Below are positions 18,284 through 27,374 of a DNA stretch of 64,000 nucleotides, one piece after another. Both the position numbers and the translations under genes were made by a program. Below the pieces are notes generated by a model, which saw only the letters and a list, made by a program, of their open reading frames with translations, did not search any database and had not been told where the DNA came from. This DNA is from Pseudomonas khavaziana (GTDB taxonomy: Bacteria > Pseudomonadota > Gammaproteobacteria > Pseudomonadales > Pseudomonadaceae). Position 1 is the stretch's first letter; every line of letters starts with the position of its first letter. Location of the stretch: assembly GCF_019145205.1 (NCBI RefSeq), contig NZ_JAHSTT010000002.1, positions 62,001 through 126,000 of the forward strand, given 5' to 3'.

Positions 18284-19942
18284 ATGGCATTTGATCTCGT
18301 CACCCCTTCAGACCGCCGTCATTCAACATTGCAGAAAGGTTTCAACCTGCGCTGGCCACTCGGCAACGTGCAGGGCCAGTCCTCGCCCAATGGCGCCAAC
18401 CTGATCTACCTCTGCCACAGCCCGCAAGACATCATAGACGCCGCCGCGCAGGCATTGGCTCAACCCAACGGGCGCATCACCGTGCGCAGCGGGGGCCATT
18501 GCTACGAAGGTTTTGTCGCCAACAAGATGCCCGACAGCCCCGATGAGGTGCTGTCGATCCTGGATATCAGTGCGCTGAACCGAGTGGTCTACGACGCTGC
18601 CGGGCAAATCGGTTCCGATCTGGACCCCGATGCAACTGAACGCTATAGCTTTCGCCTCGAAGCCGGTGCGCAAAACTGGGATGTCTACGTAGCGTTATAC
18701 AAACTGGCCAACAAGACCCTGCCAGGGGGGTCGTGCTATTCGGTGGGTCTGGGCGGGCACATTTGCGGGGGCGGCTATGGGCTGCTGTCGCGCAAATATG
18801 GATTGGTGTGTGATTGGCTCAGCGGTGTGGATATCCTGGTGCCCGATATCGAAGGCAAAGCTCTCGAAAAGCAGCACGTTTCAAGAAACAGCGCCAGCCA
18901 GGACGAACTGGACCTGTTCGCAGCGTGCTGCGGTGCCGGTGGCGGACAGTTCGGCATCATCACCAGCTATTACTTCAAAGACCTGCCTGCGGCACCGAAG
19001 GAAGTGCTGTGGCTGGTGCTGGAATGGGACTGGTCAGTACTGACCAAACCCGCACTCGACAACCTGCTGGCCGCCTATCAGTCATGGTTCGCCGGCAATC
19101 AAGGCAACCCGGACACCTGGGGGCTGGCGACCAAGCTTGAGATGCGCCACCGACACACGGGCAACGTTACCTTAGGCATTCACTATGTGGACAAGGATGG
19201 CGAACTGAACGACCGGGCGCCCTTCGATGACTTAGTCAGCAGGATGCTCACAGCCATTGGCCTTCCCGCTACAGAGTCGCTGGTGCCGTTTCATGTCATC
19301 CATCTGCCGCCCGGCAGCGCCACCGGACGCACCATCGACTCAGTCTCAGCCGCGAAGGCAGCCGAGCAGCGCCTGGATTGGCTGGTGTGCCAACAGACGT
19401 TGAATGGCTCAGGGGACAACCAGCGGGGGCGCTATAAGTCGGCTTACCAAAAGGGTTCATTCACCCCTCAGGTACTGGACGCCATCTGGACCACATTGAA
19501 CTGGCCTGACCCAGACAAGCACCTGACACAAAGCCTTATCCAGATTCAGTCTTTCGGTGGCCAGATCAATGCCGTCAGCGCGCCAGTGCGCAGGGAATCC
19601 TCAGCCGCGCAGCGCTCTTCCTACCTCAAGTGGCAGCCACAATGTTATTGGCGCGATGCCAGCGCCGCTTCGGACCACGCCCACGCCAGCTGGATCCGAG
19701 GGCTGTACCTCAACGCGTTTGCCGATGATCAGGGCGTACCGATCAACAATGAATTCGAAGGTTGCTACATCAACTACCCTGACCTCGACATGACGTACGT
19801 GGGTGGCAATCCGCCCAACGGCAAAAACCCCCAATGGTACCGAATCTTCTTCCCCGACCTGATCATCGAAAGCCGATTAAGGCGTACCAAGCAGCGCTGG
19901 GACCCACACCATATTTTTCGTAACGAGATGTCGGTGCCGTAG
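18284..19942 (+). CDS. BBE-type FAD-linked oxidoreductase, bicovalent flavin
   Basis: This 552-aa protein has a PCMH-type FAD domain at the N-terminus and a berberine-bridge (BBE) segment at the C-terminus (RWDPHHIFRNEMSVP). Both covalent flavin anchors of the BBE group are visible: His72 in RSGGHCYEGF and Cys161 in GGHICGGGYG. Enzymes with this linkage oxidise sugars, alkaloids or polyketides; the substrate here is unknown. No signal peptide is seen. ATG 18284 has AGGAG 6 bases upstream. It stands alone after the trpBA terminator and converges with dgoT across a shared terminator. Confidence 0.85.
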   Translation: MAFDLVTPSDRRHSTLQKGFNLRWPLGNVQGQSSPNGANLIYLCHSPQDIIDAAAQALAQPNGRITVRSGGHCYEGFVANKMPDSPDEVLSILDISALNRVVYDAAGQIGSDLDPDATERYSFRLEAGAQNWDVYVALYKLANKTLPGGSCYSVGLGGHICGGGYGLLSRKYGLVCDWLSGVDILVPDIEGKALEKQHVSRNSASQDELDLFAACCGAGGGQFGIITSYYFKDLPAAPKEVLWLVLEWDWSVLTKPALDNLLAAYQSWFAGNQGNPDTWGLATKLEMRHRHTGNVTLGIHYVDKDGELNDRAPFDDLVSRMLTAIGLPATESLVPFHVIHLPPGSATGRTIDSVSAAKAAEQRLDWLVCQQTLNGSGDNQRGRYKSAYQKGSFTPQVLDAIWTTLNWPDPDKHLTQSLIQIQSFGGQINAVSAPVRRESSAAQRSSYLKWQPQCYWRDASAASDHAHASWIRGLYLNAFADDQGVPINNEFEGCYINYPDLDMTYVGGNPPNGKNPQWYRIFFPDLIIESRLRRTKQRWDPHHIFRNEMSVP

Positions 19943-19953
19943 CTCGAAAAAAA

Positions 19954-19973
19954 GGGCGACCCTAAGGTCGCCC
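19954..19973. terminator. bidirectional intrinsic terminator
   Basis: An 8-base stem (GGGCGACC with GGTCGCCC) with a CTAA loop, with A-run before and T-run after, lies between two convergent genes. Confidence 0.85.
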
Positions 19974-19977
19974 GCTT

Positions 19978-21282
19978 TTACAGCTCGATCCGCTCGACTT
20001 TACCTACGAGCAATATGTAGGAAAGCGCACCAAGCAATGCCAGTACCGCAATATAGGTAATCGCCGGCGCAAACGAATCGCCGCTGGCCAGAAAACCAAT
20101 CACGATAGGCGTGGCAATCGCTGCCAGGTTACCGATGAAGTTGAACACCCCACCGGTCAGCCCCAGCAACCGGGCAGGCGCCAGGGTCGACACCAATGAC
20201 CAGGTGATCGATGCAAGGCCATTGCCGAAAAACGCCACCGCCAGGAACGCGATGACCCACGCCGTGGAGTCCACGTAGTTGGCGCCGATGATCGCCGTAG
20301 AGATCAGCAGGCCGCTGATGATCGGCAGCTTGCGCGCGAAGCCCACCGAGGCGCCACGGCGAATCAGCCAATCGGAAAATACCCCCGAACACAGCACGCC
20401 CACAAACGCGGCCAGGAACGGCAATGATGCCAACAAGCCTGACTGGATGAAGTCCATGCCGCGATACTTCACCAGGTACGTCGGGAACCAGGTCAAGAAG
20501 AACCACAGCGTAGAGTTCAGACAGAACTGGCCCAGGTAGATGCCCCAGAGTTTGCGCTTGCTCAGCACGATACCCAGGTCGACCCAACTGAAGGGCGCCT
20601 TGACGGTTTGTGCCTGCATGTCCACCAGGCCGCCGCCATCACGGATCAACTGGATTTCAGCCGCATTGGCGCCCTTGAAATCCTTCGGCTCACGGTACAC
20701 CGCGTACCAGATCGCGGCCCACAGGATACCGACGCCACCGGTAACGACAAACACCATGTGCCAGCCATAATGATGTTGCAGCCAGGCCAGGACCGGCGTA
20801 AGGAACGCCAGGCCAACGAATTGCCCGGAGGTGTAGACGCCAATCGCGGTCGCGCGCTCGCGCTCAGGGAACCAGGTGGTGACCACACGGCTGTTGATCG
20901 GATAGGCCGGTGCTTCCAATGCGCCCACCGCCATGCGCAACACGAAGAGCGCGATAAAGCTGGCGGCGAAACCGAGCATAACGGTGGCGATCGACCACAG
21001 CAGCAGGGCGACCGTATAGAGAATACGCGGCGGCACACGATCTACCAGCCAGCCGCCGGGGATTTGCATGGCCGCGTAAGTCCAGCCGAACGCCGAAAAA
21101 ATCAGCCCGACCTGCACCGGGTCGATGCCCAGGTCGCTGGTCAGCGCCGGGGCGGCAATCGACAGGTTGCTACGGTCGAGGTAGTTGATCACCACCGTAA
21201 TGAACAGCAGCACCATGATGAAGTAGCGCTTTCTGCTGGGCGTCACTAAAGAAGCCTGCCCAGTAAGGGATTCAGGGTGCAT
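19978..21282 (-). CDS. dgoT: MFS galactonate transporter
   Basis: This 434-aa major-facilitator protein has about 12 hydrophobic segments and belongs to the anion:cation symporter group (hexuronate/galactonate permeases): VINYLDRSNLSIAAPAL near the first helix and FGWTYAAMQIPGGWLVDRV. Its place beside dgoD, dgoA and dgoK makes D-galactonate the likely substrate. I chose ATG 21282 because AGAGG precedes it and the family begins near here; the longer ORF to 21444 would run into the REPIN. A REPIN separates it from dgoD, so it may be transcribed partly on its own. Confidence 0.82.
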   Translation of the reverse strand: MHPESLTGQASLVTPSRKRYFIMVLLFITVVINYLDRSNLSIAAPALTSDLGIDPVQVGLIFSAFGWTYAAMQIPGGWLVDRVPPRILYTVALLLWSIATVMLGFAASFIALFVLRMAVGALEAPAYPINSRVVTTWFPERERATAIGVYTSGQFVGLAFLTPVLAWLQHHYGWHMVFVVTGGVGILWAAIWYAVYREPKDFKGANAAEIQLIRDGGGLVDMQAQTVKAPFSWVDLGIVLSKRKLWGIYLGQFCLNSTLWFFLTWFPTYLVKYRGMDFIQSGLLASLPFLAAFVGVLCSGVFSDWLIRRGASVGFARKLPIISGLLISTAIIGANYVDSTAWVIAFLAVAFFGNGLASITWSLVSTLAPARLLGLTGGVFNFIGNLAAIATPIVIGFLASGDSFAPAITYIAVLALLGALSYILLVGKVERIEL

Positions 21283-21340
21283 GGGTTGCCTCTTCTTATG
21301 TTTATTGAGGATTGGGCTTACTGAAGGAACCGGATCAAAT

Positions 21341-21444
21341 GTGGGAGGCTGCTTGCCCCCCGATGGCTGAGTGTCAGTCGACATCTTCGGTGGCGGATTC
21401 ACCGCTATCGGGGGCAAGTCGAATCGTCGCACCGCCCCTCCCAC
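21341..21444. repeat. REPIN, variant right arm
   Basis: The left unit begins GTGGGAGGCTGCTTGCCCCC and the right unit ends GCCCCTCCCAC. The right unit is interrupted after GGGGGCAAG by about 15 extra bases (TCGAATCGTCGCACC), so this copy is asymmetric compared with the others. It lies between dgoT and dgoD. Confidence 0.8.
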
Positions 21445-21475
21445 ATTTTTGAACCGCAGTTGCGTCAGTCAGAAA

Positions 21476-22624
21476 TCACCACTCGGCAAAGCTGCCATCG
21501 GCATGACGCCAGATCGGATTGCGCCAGCGATGGCCAATAGCCGCGCGCTCAACCACATATTCCTCGTTGATCTCGATGCCCAGGCCCGGCCCGTTCGGAA
21601 TCTTCACAAAGCCCTGGTCATAGTCGAATACCCCCGGGTCACGCACATAATCGAGCAGATCATTGCTCTCATTGTAGTGAATACCCAGGCTCTGCTCCTG
21701 AATAAACGCGTTATAGCAAACCGCATCCAACTGCAGGCACGCCGCCAGCGCGATGGGCCCCAGCGGGCAGTGCAGGGCCAAGGCCACGTCGTAGGCTTCG
21801 GCCATGTTGGCGATCTTGCGGGTTTCGGTAATACCGCCTGCGTGGGAGGCATCCGGCTGGATGATGTCGACATAGCCTTCGCTGAGCACGCGCTTGAAAT
21901 CCCAACGCGAGAACAGGCGCTCACCCAAGGCAATCGGTGTACTGGTCAGCGGTGCCAGTTCTTTCAACGCCTCGTAGTTTTCGCTGAGCACCGGCTCTTC
22001 GATGAACATCAGCTTGTACGGGTCGAGTTCTTTCATCAGAACCTTGGCCATGGGCTTGTGCACGCGGCCATGGAAGTCGACGCCGATCCCTACGTTAGGG
22101 CCTACCGCATCACGCACGGCCGCGACGTTGGCCAGGGCCAGGTCGACTTTTTCAAAACTGTCGACAAACTGCAACTCTTCGGTACCGTTCATCTTCACCG
22201 CAGTAAAGCCACGGGCCACGGCATCTTTAGCGGCGCGGGCGGTGTCGGCGGGACGGTCACCGCCGATCCAGGAGTACACGCGGATCTTGTCGCGCACCTG
22301 GCCGCCCAGCAGATCGCTGACCGACACCCCTAGGGCCTTGCCCTTGATATCCCACAGCGCCTGGTCGATGCCGGCGAGGGCACTCATGTGCACGGCTCCG
22401 CCACGGTAGAAACCGCCGCGATAGAGCACGGTCCAGATGTCTTCGATATTGCGTGGGTCTTTTCCGATCAGGTAGTCGGACAGTTCTTCGACGGCAGCCG
22501 CGACGGTGTGAGCACGGCCTTCGACCACAGGCTCACCCCAGCCAGTCACACCCTGGTCGGTTTCGACCTTGAGGAAGCACCAGCGCGGCGGGACGATAAA
22601 GGTCGTCAGTTTGGTGATTTTCAT
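21476..22624 (-). CDS. dgoD: D-galactonate dehydratase
   Basis: This 382-aa enolase-superfamily enzyme converts D-galactonate to 2-dehydro-3-deoxy-galactonate. The length equals that of the E. coli enzyme. Metal ligands and base are in the barrel motifs [15 protein letters not shown] and [13 protein letters not shown]; the catalytic His is in [14 protein letters not shown] (E. coli has APHCPLGP). It is downstream of dgoK and dgoA on the same strand. Confidence 0.95.
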   Translation of the reverse strand: MKITKLTTFIVPPRWCFLKVETDQGVTGWGEPVVEGRAHTVAAAVEELSDYLIGKDPRNIEDIWTVLYRGGFYRGGAVHMSALAGIDQALWDIKGKALGVSVSDLLGGQVRDKIRVYSWIGGDRPADTARAAKDAVARGFTAVKMNGTEELQFVDSFEKVDLALANVAAVRDAVGPNVGIGVDFHGRVHKPMAKVLMKELDPYKLMFIEEPVLSENYEALKELAPLTSTPIALGERLFSRWDFKRVLSEGYVDIIQPDASHAGGITETRKIANMAEAYDVALALHCPLGPIALAACLQLDAVCYNAFIQEQSLGIHYNESNDLLDYVRDPGVFDYDQGFVKIPNGPGLGIEINEEYVVERAAIGHRWRNPIWRHADGSFAEW

Positions 22625-22672
22625 CTCTTGTCTCTCTTATAGATGCAGCGCCTGTAGGCGCGGAACTTGATA

Positions 22673-23293
22673 TCAGCTCAGGGCTTTCCAGGCGGCGACA
22701 TAAGCCTGGGCATGGCTCGCGACCTGATCCACTGTCATTCCCGGCTTGAACAGCCCGGAACCCAACCCGAACCCCTTGGCGCCGGCGTCGATGAACACCT
22801 GCATGCTGTCCGGGGTAATGCCGCCCACCGGCAGCAACAAGGTGCCCGCCGGCAGTACCGCCAGCCATGCCTTGATCACTGCCGGGCCGACTTGCTCGGC
22901 CGGGAACAGCTTCAATACATCAGCGCCTTCGGCCAGTGCAGCAAAAGCTTCTGTGGGAGTGGCCACGCCGGGCGACAAGTACAAGCCCGCCGCCTTGGCG
23001 GCACGCAAGACTTTGGCATCGCTATGGGGCATGACGATCACCTGGCCACCCGCAGCCTTGACCTGCTCGACCTGTTCCGGCGTCAACACCGTGCCGGCGC
23101 CGATCAGGCAATCGGCGGGCAGGCTGTCACGCAGGGTGCGGATGCTGGTGTACGGGTCGGGCGAATTGAGCGGGACTTCGATCACACGAAAACCCGCGGC
23201 GTATAGCACCTTACCGATAGCCTGGGCTTCATCCGGACGTATGCCGCGCAGGATTGCGATCAAACCGTTTTGCGCGAGTGCTTGCTTGAGCAT
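22673..23293 (-). CDS. dgoA: 2-dehydro-3-deoxy-6-phosphogalactonate aldolase
   Basis: This 206-aa class I aldolase splits KDPGal into pyruvate and glyceraldehyde 3-phosphate. The Schiff-base lysine is in ADVLKLFPAEQ and the catalytic Glu region is VIEVPLNSPDP. It is a single-domain aldolase, not fused to the dehydratase. One base separates it from dgoK upstream. The KDPG aldolase of the Entner-Doudoroff pathway is the nearest alternative, but context settles it. Confidence 0.93.
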   Translation of the reverse strand: MLKQALAQNGLIAILRGIRPDEAQAIGKVLYAAGFRVIEVPLNSPDPYTSIRTLRDSLPADCLIGAGTVLTPEQVEQVKAAGGQVIVMPHSDAKVLRAAKAAGLYLSPGVATPTEAFAALAEGADVLKLFPAEQVGPAVIKAWLAVLPAGTLLLPVGGITPDSMQVFIDAGAKGFGLGSGLFKPGMTVDQVASHAQAYVAAWKALS

Positions 23294-23294
23294 G

Positions 23295-24254
23295 TCAGGC
23301 CTCCGTTACAGGTTGAATGAGCCCAGCCGCCACGGCCAATTGCCACAGGCCGCGTTCGGTGGCTTCCTGCGCCAGGCTCACATGGGCAAAACCGCAAAGG
23401 GCGAGGGCGCGTTGATAGCGGACGCAGAGGGGTGCCGCGCCCACCAGGATGATGGGTTTATGTTTGGCGCTGTCTGGCAAGCCGGCGAGTTCGTGGCCGA
23501 TCAGCAGGCCGGACAGGTAGTCGGGCTGCTGCTCGGGCGCCAGTTCAGCAGTCAGCCCCAGGGTGCGGGCACTGAACAGCGTCGACAGCACGCCACGCTC
23601 GCCGTCTTTCGAAAGCGCCACCTGCACACCGCGATCGAACGCCTCGGCCTGGAATTGCTCGCACGGTTGCTGGGTGCGGCCCAGGATGCTGTGCTTGCTC
23701 AATACCGCAAACAGTTCGCCGGTCATGAAAGTGTCGAAATGGGTAATGCGACCTTCGACCACCTCGACCCATTTGGAATGGCTGCCAGGCAACCCAATCA
23801 GCACCTGGGCCCCAAGGCCTTGCAGCACGCCGAGCACTTGGGTTTCTTCGCCGCGCATCACATTGGGCAGGCCAACCTGTTCGATTACCCCCGGCACGAT
23901 ATGCACATCCATCCCGCGCAAGCTACGCACGCAGTGCAGCGCCTGGCCGAGGCTGGCGACGTCCACAGGGGTACTGCGATAAGCCGCCTCGCTCCAACCC
24001 TGGGCGCTGCCGACCATGCCGCAGGCGATCACCGGCAGGCCCGGTTGGGCCTCTAGCCAATCGCCGCAGGCGGTATCGAACGCCAACTCAAAACCGTCAG
24101 TACAGTCAACGCCGGCGATCTTCCGGGGTTCGCTGGGCAAATGCATGATGCCCAAGGCCAGCGAGCGTTGTTCCAGCACCACGCCTGCGGAGCCGAGTTT
24201 GTAAGCACGAAGGGAGCTGGTCCCCCAATCGAGCGCGATCAATTGCGCCTGCAT
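23295..24254 (-). CDS. dgoK: 2-dehydro-3-deoxygalactonokinase
   Basis: This 319-aa sugar kinase phosphorylates 2-dehydro-3-deoxygalactonate. The N-terminus IALDWGTSSLRAYKL is the ATPase-fold phosphate 1 motif of the DgoK family, and GLPGSHSKWVEV is a family signature. I chose ATG 24254 (MQAQLIALDWG) with AGGTGA at 5 bases; the longer ORF to 24323 is not conserved. It is the first gene of the catabolic operon dgoK-dgoA-dgoD. No DgoR-type GntR regulator is adjacent, unlike in E. coli. Confidence 0.93.
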   Translation of the reverse strand: MQAQLIALDWGTSSLRAYKLGSAGVVLEQRSLALGIMHLPSEPRKIAGVDCTDGFELAFDTACGDWLEAQPGLPVIACGMVGSAQGWSEAAYRSTPVDVASLGQALHCVRSLRGMDVHIVPGVIEQVGLPNVMRGEETQVLGVLQGLGAQVLIGLPGSHSKWVEVVEGRITHFDTFMTGELFAVLSKHSILGRTQQPCEQFQAEAFDRGVQVALSKDGERGVLSTLFSARTLGLTAELAPEQQPDYLSGLLIGHELAGLPDSAKHKPIILVGAAPLCVRYQRALALCGFAHVSLAQEATERGLWQLAVAAGLIQPVTEA

Positions 24255-24322
24255 CGCTTCACCTGAAATGAGTGGGTGCTGAAAAAAGCAGATGGGCGAA
24301 TATAAACCTACGGCAAGGAACA

Positions 24323-24357
24323 TCTCAATATATAAATATCAATCCCATATAATGAGA
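24323..24357. promoter_or_regulatory. AT-rich inverted repeat upstream of dgoK
   Basis: Arms TCTCAATATA (24323-24332) and TATAATGAGA (24348-24357) pair with one mismatch, about 70 bases before the dgoK start in the only extended AT-rich stretch nearby. It is a candidate operator/promoter; the regulator is unknown. Confidence 0.4.
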
Positions 24358-24430
24358 CAAGACAAGATAAGTCCTACAGCTCTCCCGGATTTTCGCGACG
24401 GAGACGCAAGGCTTTATCTGATAAGGAAGG

Positions 24431-24757
24431 TTAAAAAACCGACAAATTCAATTCGCGCATGGCCCCCATCCAGACCGCGTAGTCGGTGTGATCCTTCAAG
24501 TCATCGCCGGTTTCAGGGTGCAGGAACACCACCAAACCATTGCGATGCAGCGCCAGCCACGGCAATACCACGCCGATGTATTCCGGCTCGAACGCCAGCT
24601 GGCAGCTCCAATCCGGATGCGGGCCCACCGGCTTCTCGTGCACACGGCCCATGCGCAGGGGAAACAGCCTGGCCGCGTCTTCACATAGGGTACGGGCCTG
24701 TTCGATAGTGCTGGCATCGAAGTAGATGTGGGCGTGGTAGCCCTTGATACGTTGCAT
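24431..24757 (-). CDS. DOPA 4,5-dioxygenase-family protein
   Basis: The 108-aa product matches the small DOPA_dioxygen family (extradiol ring cleavage in betalain/muscaflavin-type chemistry in fungi; mostly unstudied in bacteria). Conserved His residues are in GYHAHIYFD, VGPHPDWSC and WLALHRNGLVVFLHPETGDD, the latter likely metal ligands. ATG 24757 has a GGAG 7 bases upstream. It lies between the LysR gene and the dgo operon, all on the same strand, but nothing links it functionally to either. Confidence 0.78.
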   Translation of the reverse strand: MQRIKGYHAHIYFDASTIEQARTLCEDAARLFPLRMGRVHEKPVGPHPDWSCQLAFEPEYIGVVLPWLALHRNGLVVFLHPETGDDLKDHTDYAVWMGAMRELNLSVF

Positions 24758-24787
24758 GACGGACTCCGGATCCAATATGCGCCGATC

Positions 24788-25738
24788 CTAGACCGCAATC
24801 GATGGCAGGGCCAGCCCGGTCAACGACTGCGCACTGCTGGCCTGTTCAGCGACCAGCCACTCGACAAAGCGCTCGACCAACTGCCCACGGCGTTTGCGCT
24901 GGGGTTGCACCACGTAATAGCCGAAACGCGAGGTCACGGTGTCGCTGATCGGTCGACACAGCCAGTTTTGCTCCAGCAGGTTATCCACCAGGTGGCGCCA
25001 GCCGATGGCAACACCCTGGCCGGCAATCGCGGCCTGGATCAGCAAGGTGTAGTTGTCGAAACGCAATTGGCCAGGGGTCGGCGCGGCCGTGATACCCAGT
25101 TCACGGAACACCCCGTTCCAGTCGAACCACCGGCTGTTATTTTCCTGGCGCAGGTGCAGCAACGGGCAGTCTTGCAAGGCCTGCACGGTCAGCGGTGCTG
25201 CCTGGTCCTTGAGCCATTGCGGACTGCACACCGGAAACACTTCCTCGTTGAACAACCACAGGCTGTCGCCCTGCTTGAAGCGGCCATCGCCAAACAGTAC
25301 CGCCACATCGATATCGCTGCGCAGGGTGGCGTGGTTGCGCTCACTGGTCACCAGGCTGACATCCACCTGCGGGTTGGCCTGGTGGAAACGGTGCAGGCGC
25401 GGCATCAGCCAATAGGCGGCGAAGGCGAAGTCGGTGGCCACTTGCAGCACTTCGTGCTGGTCTTGTTGGGAGATGGCGACGAGGCCCTGGTTGACGCTCT
25501 GCAAGCCGCTTTGCACATGCTCGAACAGCAGCGCGCCGGCGTCGGTCAGTTCGATACCGCGATAAATGCGGTCAAACAGGCGGATTGCCAATTGCTCTTC
25601 AAGACGCTTGATCTGCTGACTGACGGCCGGTTGAGTAGTGCCCAGCTCCATCGCGGCGGCGGTGAAACTACGATGCCGCGCTGCCGCTTCAAAGGCACGC
25701 AGCAGGTCGAGAGAGAGGTTACCCAGCGCTTTATACAT
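24788..25738 (-). CDS. LysR-type regulator of choline-sulfate use
   Basis: This 316-aa LysR protein (winged helix in the first 65 residues: AARHRSFTAAAMELGTTQPA) is divergent from betC. The arrangement and sequence class match regulators annotated as choline sulfate utilisation activators. Its start overlaps the dyad ATAAG-N5-CTTAT (25737-25751), consistent with autoregulation. About 100 bases separate it from betC. Confidence 0.85.
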   Translation of the reverse strand: MYKALGNLSLDLLRAFEAAARHRSFTAAAMELGTTQPAVSQQIKRLEEQLAIRLFDRIYRGIELTDAGALLFEHVQSGLQSVNQGLVAISQQDQHEVLQVATDFAFAAYWLMPRLHRFHQANPQVDVSLVTSERNHATLRSDIDVAVLFGDGRFKQGDSLWLFNEEVFPVCSPQWLKDQAAPLTVQALQDCPLLHLRQENNSRWFDWNGVFRELGITAAPTPGQLRFDNYTLLIQAAIAGQGVAIGWRHLVDNLLEQNWLCRPISDTVTSRFGYYVVQPQRKRRGQLVERFVEWLVAEQASSAQSLTGLALPSIAV

Positions 25739-25751
25739 AAGCTCAACTTAT
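25737..25751. promoter_or_regulatory. probable LysR operator
   Basis: Perfect dyad ATAAG-CTCAA-CTTAT overlapping the LysR start codon in the shared region with betC; a typical size and position for a LysR-type binding site. Confidence 0.55.
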
Positions 25752-25841
25752 CCTAGACATTGCTTGGCATGGGCTTTACCCCATGTTTCATAGGCCGCAT
25801 GCTCATTCGCATAAACACCGCCTATGGAACGCCGAGAAACC

Positions 25842-27356
25842 ATGAAGCGCAAGAACATTCTTTTCATCATGGCCGATCAAATGGCCGCACCCATGCTGCC
25901 GTTCTACGGGCCGTCCCCGATCAAGTTGCCCAACCTCAGTCGCCTCGCCGCCCAAGGCGTGGTATTCGACGCCGCTTACTGCAACAGCCCGTTGTGCGCA
26001 CCGTCGCGCTTCACCCTGGTCAGCGGCCAGTTACCGAGCAAGATAGGCGCCTACGACAACGCCGCCGATTTCCCCGCCGATGTGCCGACCTATGCCCACT
26101 ACCTGCGGCGCCTCGGCTACCGCACCGCGCTGTCGGGAAAGATGCACTTCTGCGGCCCCGACCAATTGCACGGCTACGAAGAGCGCCTGACCAGCGACAT
26201 CTATCCTGCCGACTATGGCTGGGCAGTGAACTGGGATGAACCGGACGTACGTCCCACCTGGTACCACAACATGTCCTCAGTGCTGCAAGCCGGCCCGTGC
26301 GTGCGCACCAACCAGCTGGATTTCGACGAAGAGGTGGTGTTCAAGGCCCAGCAGTACCTGTTCGATCATATTCGCGAGGACGGCGACCAGCCGTTCTGCC
26401 TGACCGTGTCGATGACCCACCCCCACGACCCCTACACCATTCCCAAGCCGTTCTGGGATCTGTACGACGACGCCGACATCCCTTTGCCTGCAACGCCGGC
26501 GCAAGGAGATTTGGATCCACACTCCCAGCGGCTGCTCAAGGTCTATGACTTGTGGGACAAACCGCTGCCTGTGGACAAGATCCGCGATGCGCGCCGCGCC
26601 TACTTCGGGGCGTGCAGCTACATCGACAGTAATGTCGGCAAACTCCTGCAAACCCTGGAAGACACCGGCCTGGCCGACGACACGCTCATCATCTTCTCCG
26701 GCGACCACGGCGATATGCTCGGCGAACGCGGCCTCTGGTACAAAATGCACTGGTTCGAGATGGCCGCCCGCGTACCGCTGCTGATCAGTGCGCCGGGGCA
26801 GTTCGCCGCTGGCCGCGTCACTCAGGCCGTGTCCACCGCTGACCTGTTGCCGACCCTGGTAGAACTGGCCGGCGGCGAACTGGACCCGCGCCTGCCACTG
26901 GACGGCCGTTCGCTGGTCCCACACTTGCAGGGGCAAGGCGGGCACGACGAAGTGTTTGGCGAATACATGGCCGAAGGCACTATCAGCCCGTTGATGATGA
27001 TCCGCCGGGGCGCCTACAAATTCATCTACAGCGAAGACGATCCTTGTCTACTGTTCGATGTGCACAACGACCCGCACGAGCGGGAGAACCTCAGCGAGTC
27101 ACCGGAACACCGGGTGTTGTTCGAAGCGTTTTTGCGTGAAGCGCGGGCTAAATGGGACATCCCGGCGATCCACCAGCAGGTGCTCGCCAGCCAACGCCGT
27201 CGCCGCCTGGTGTTCGAGGCGCTGACCCAAGGCAAGCTGAAGAGCTGGGACCACCAGCCACTGGTGGACGCCAGTCAGCAGTACATGCGCAACCATATCG
27301 ACCTCGACGATCTGGAGCGCAAGGCACGTTATCCACAACCCTGCCAAAACCAATAA
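25842..27356 (+). CDS. betC: choline-sulfatase
   Basis: This 504-aa type I sulfatase hydrolyses choline-O-sulfate to choline and sulfate in the cytoplasm. The formylglycine site is Cys52 in NSPLCAPSRFTLV (CxPSR), so activity needs a formylglycine-generating enzyme, not encoded here. Metal ligands are in the N-terminal FIMADQM and in FSGDHGDMLGERG. The C-terminal tail (DLDDLERKARYPQPC) is typical of BetC. I chose ATG 25842 over the in-frame ATG at 25824 because the family starts MKRKNILFIMADQ. It is followed by choX after 18 bases. Confidence 0.95.
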   Translation: MKRKNILFIMADQMAAPMLPFYGPSPIKLPNLSRLAAQGVVFDAAYCNSPLCAPSRFTLVSGQLPSKIGAYDNAADFPADVPTYAHYLRRLGYRTALSGKMHFCGPDQLHGYEERLTSDIYPADYGWAVNWDEPDVRPTWYHNMSSVLQAGPCVRTNQLDFDEEVVFKAQQYLFDHIREDGDQPFCLTVSMTHPHDPYTIPKPFWDLYDDADIPLPATPAQGDLDPHSQRLLKVYDLWDKPLPVDKIRDARRAYFGACSYIDSNVGKLLQTLEDTGLADDTLIIFSGDHGDMLGERGLWYKMHWFEMAARVPLLISAPGQFAAGRVTQAVSTADLLPTLVELAGGELDPRLPLDGRSLVPHLQGQGGHDEVFGEYMAEGTISPLMMIRRGAYKFIYSEDDPCLLFDVHNDPHERENLSESPEHRVLFEAFLREARAKWDIPAIHQQVLASQRRRRLVFEALTQGKLKSWDHQPLVDASQQYMRNHIDLDDLERKARYPQPCQNQ

Positions 27357-27374
27357 ATAAACAGAGGGAAGGCC

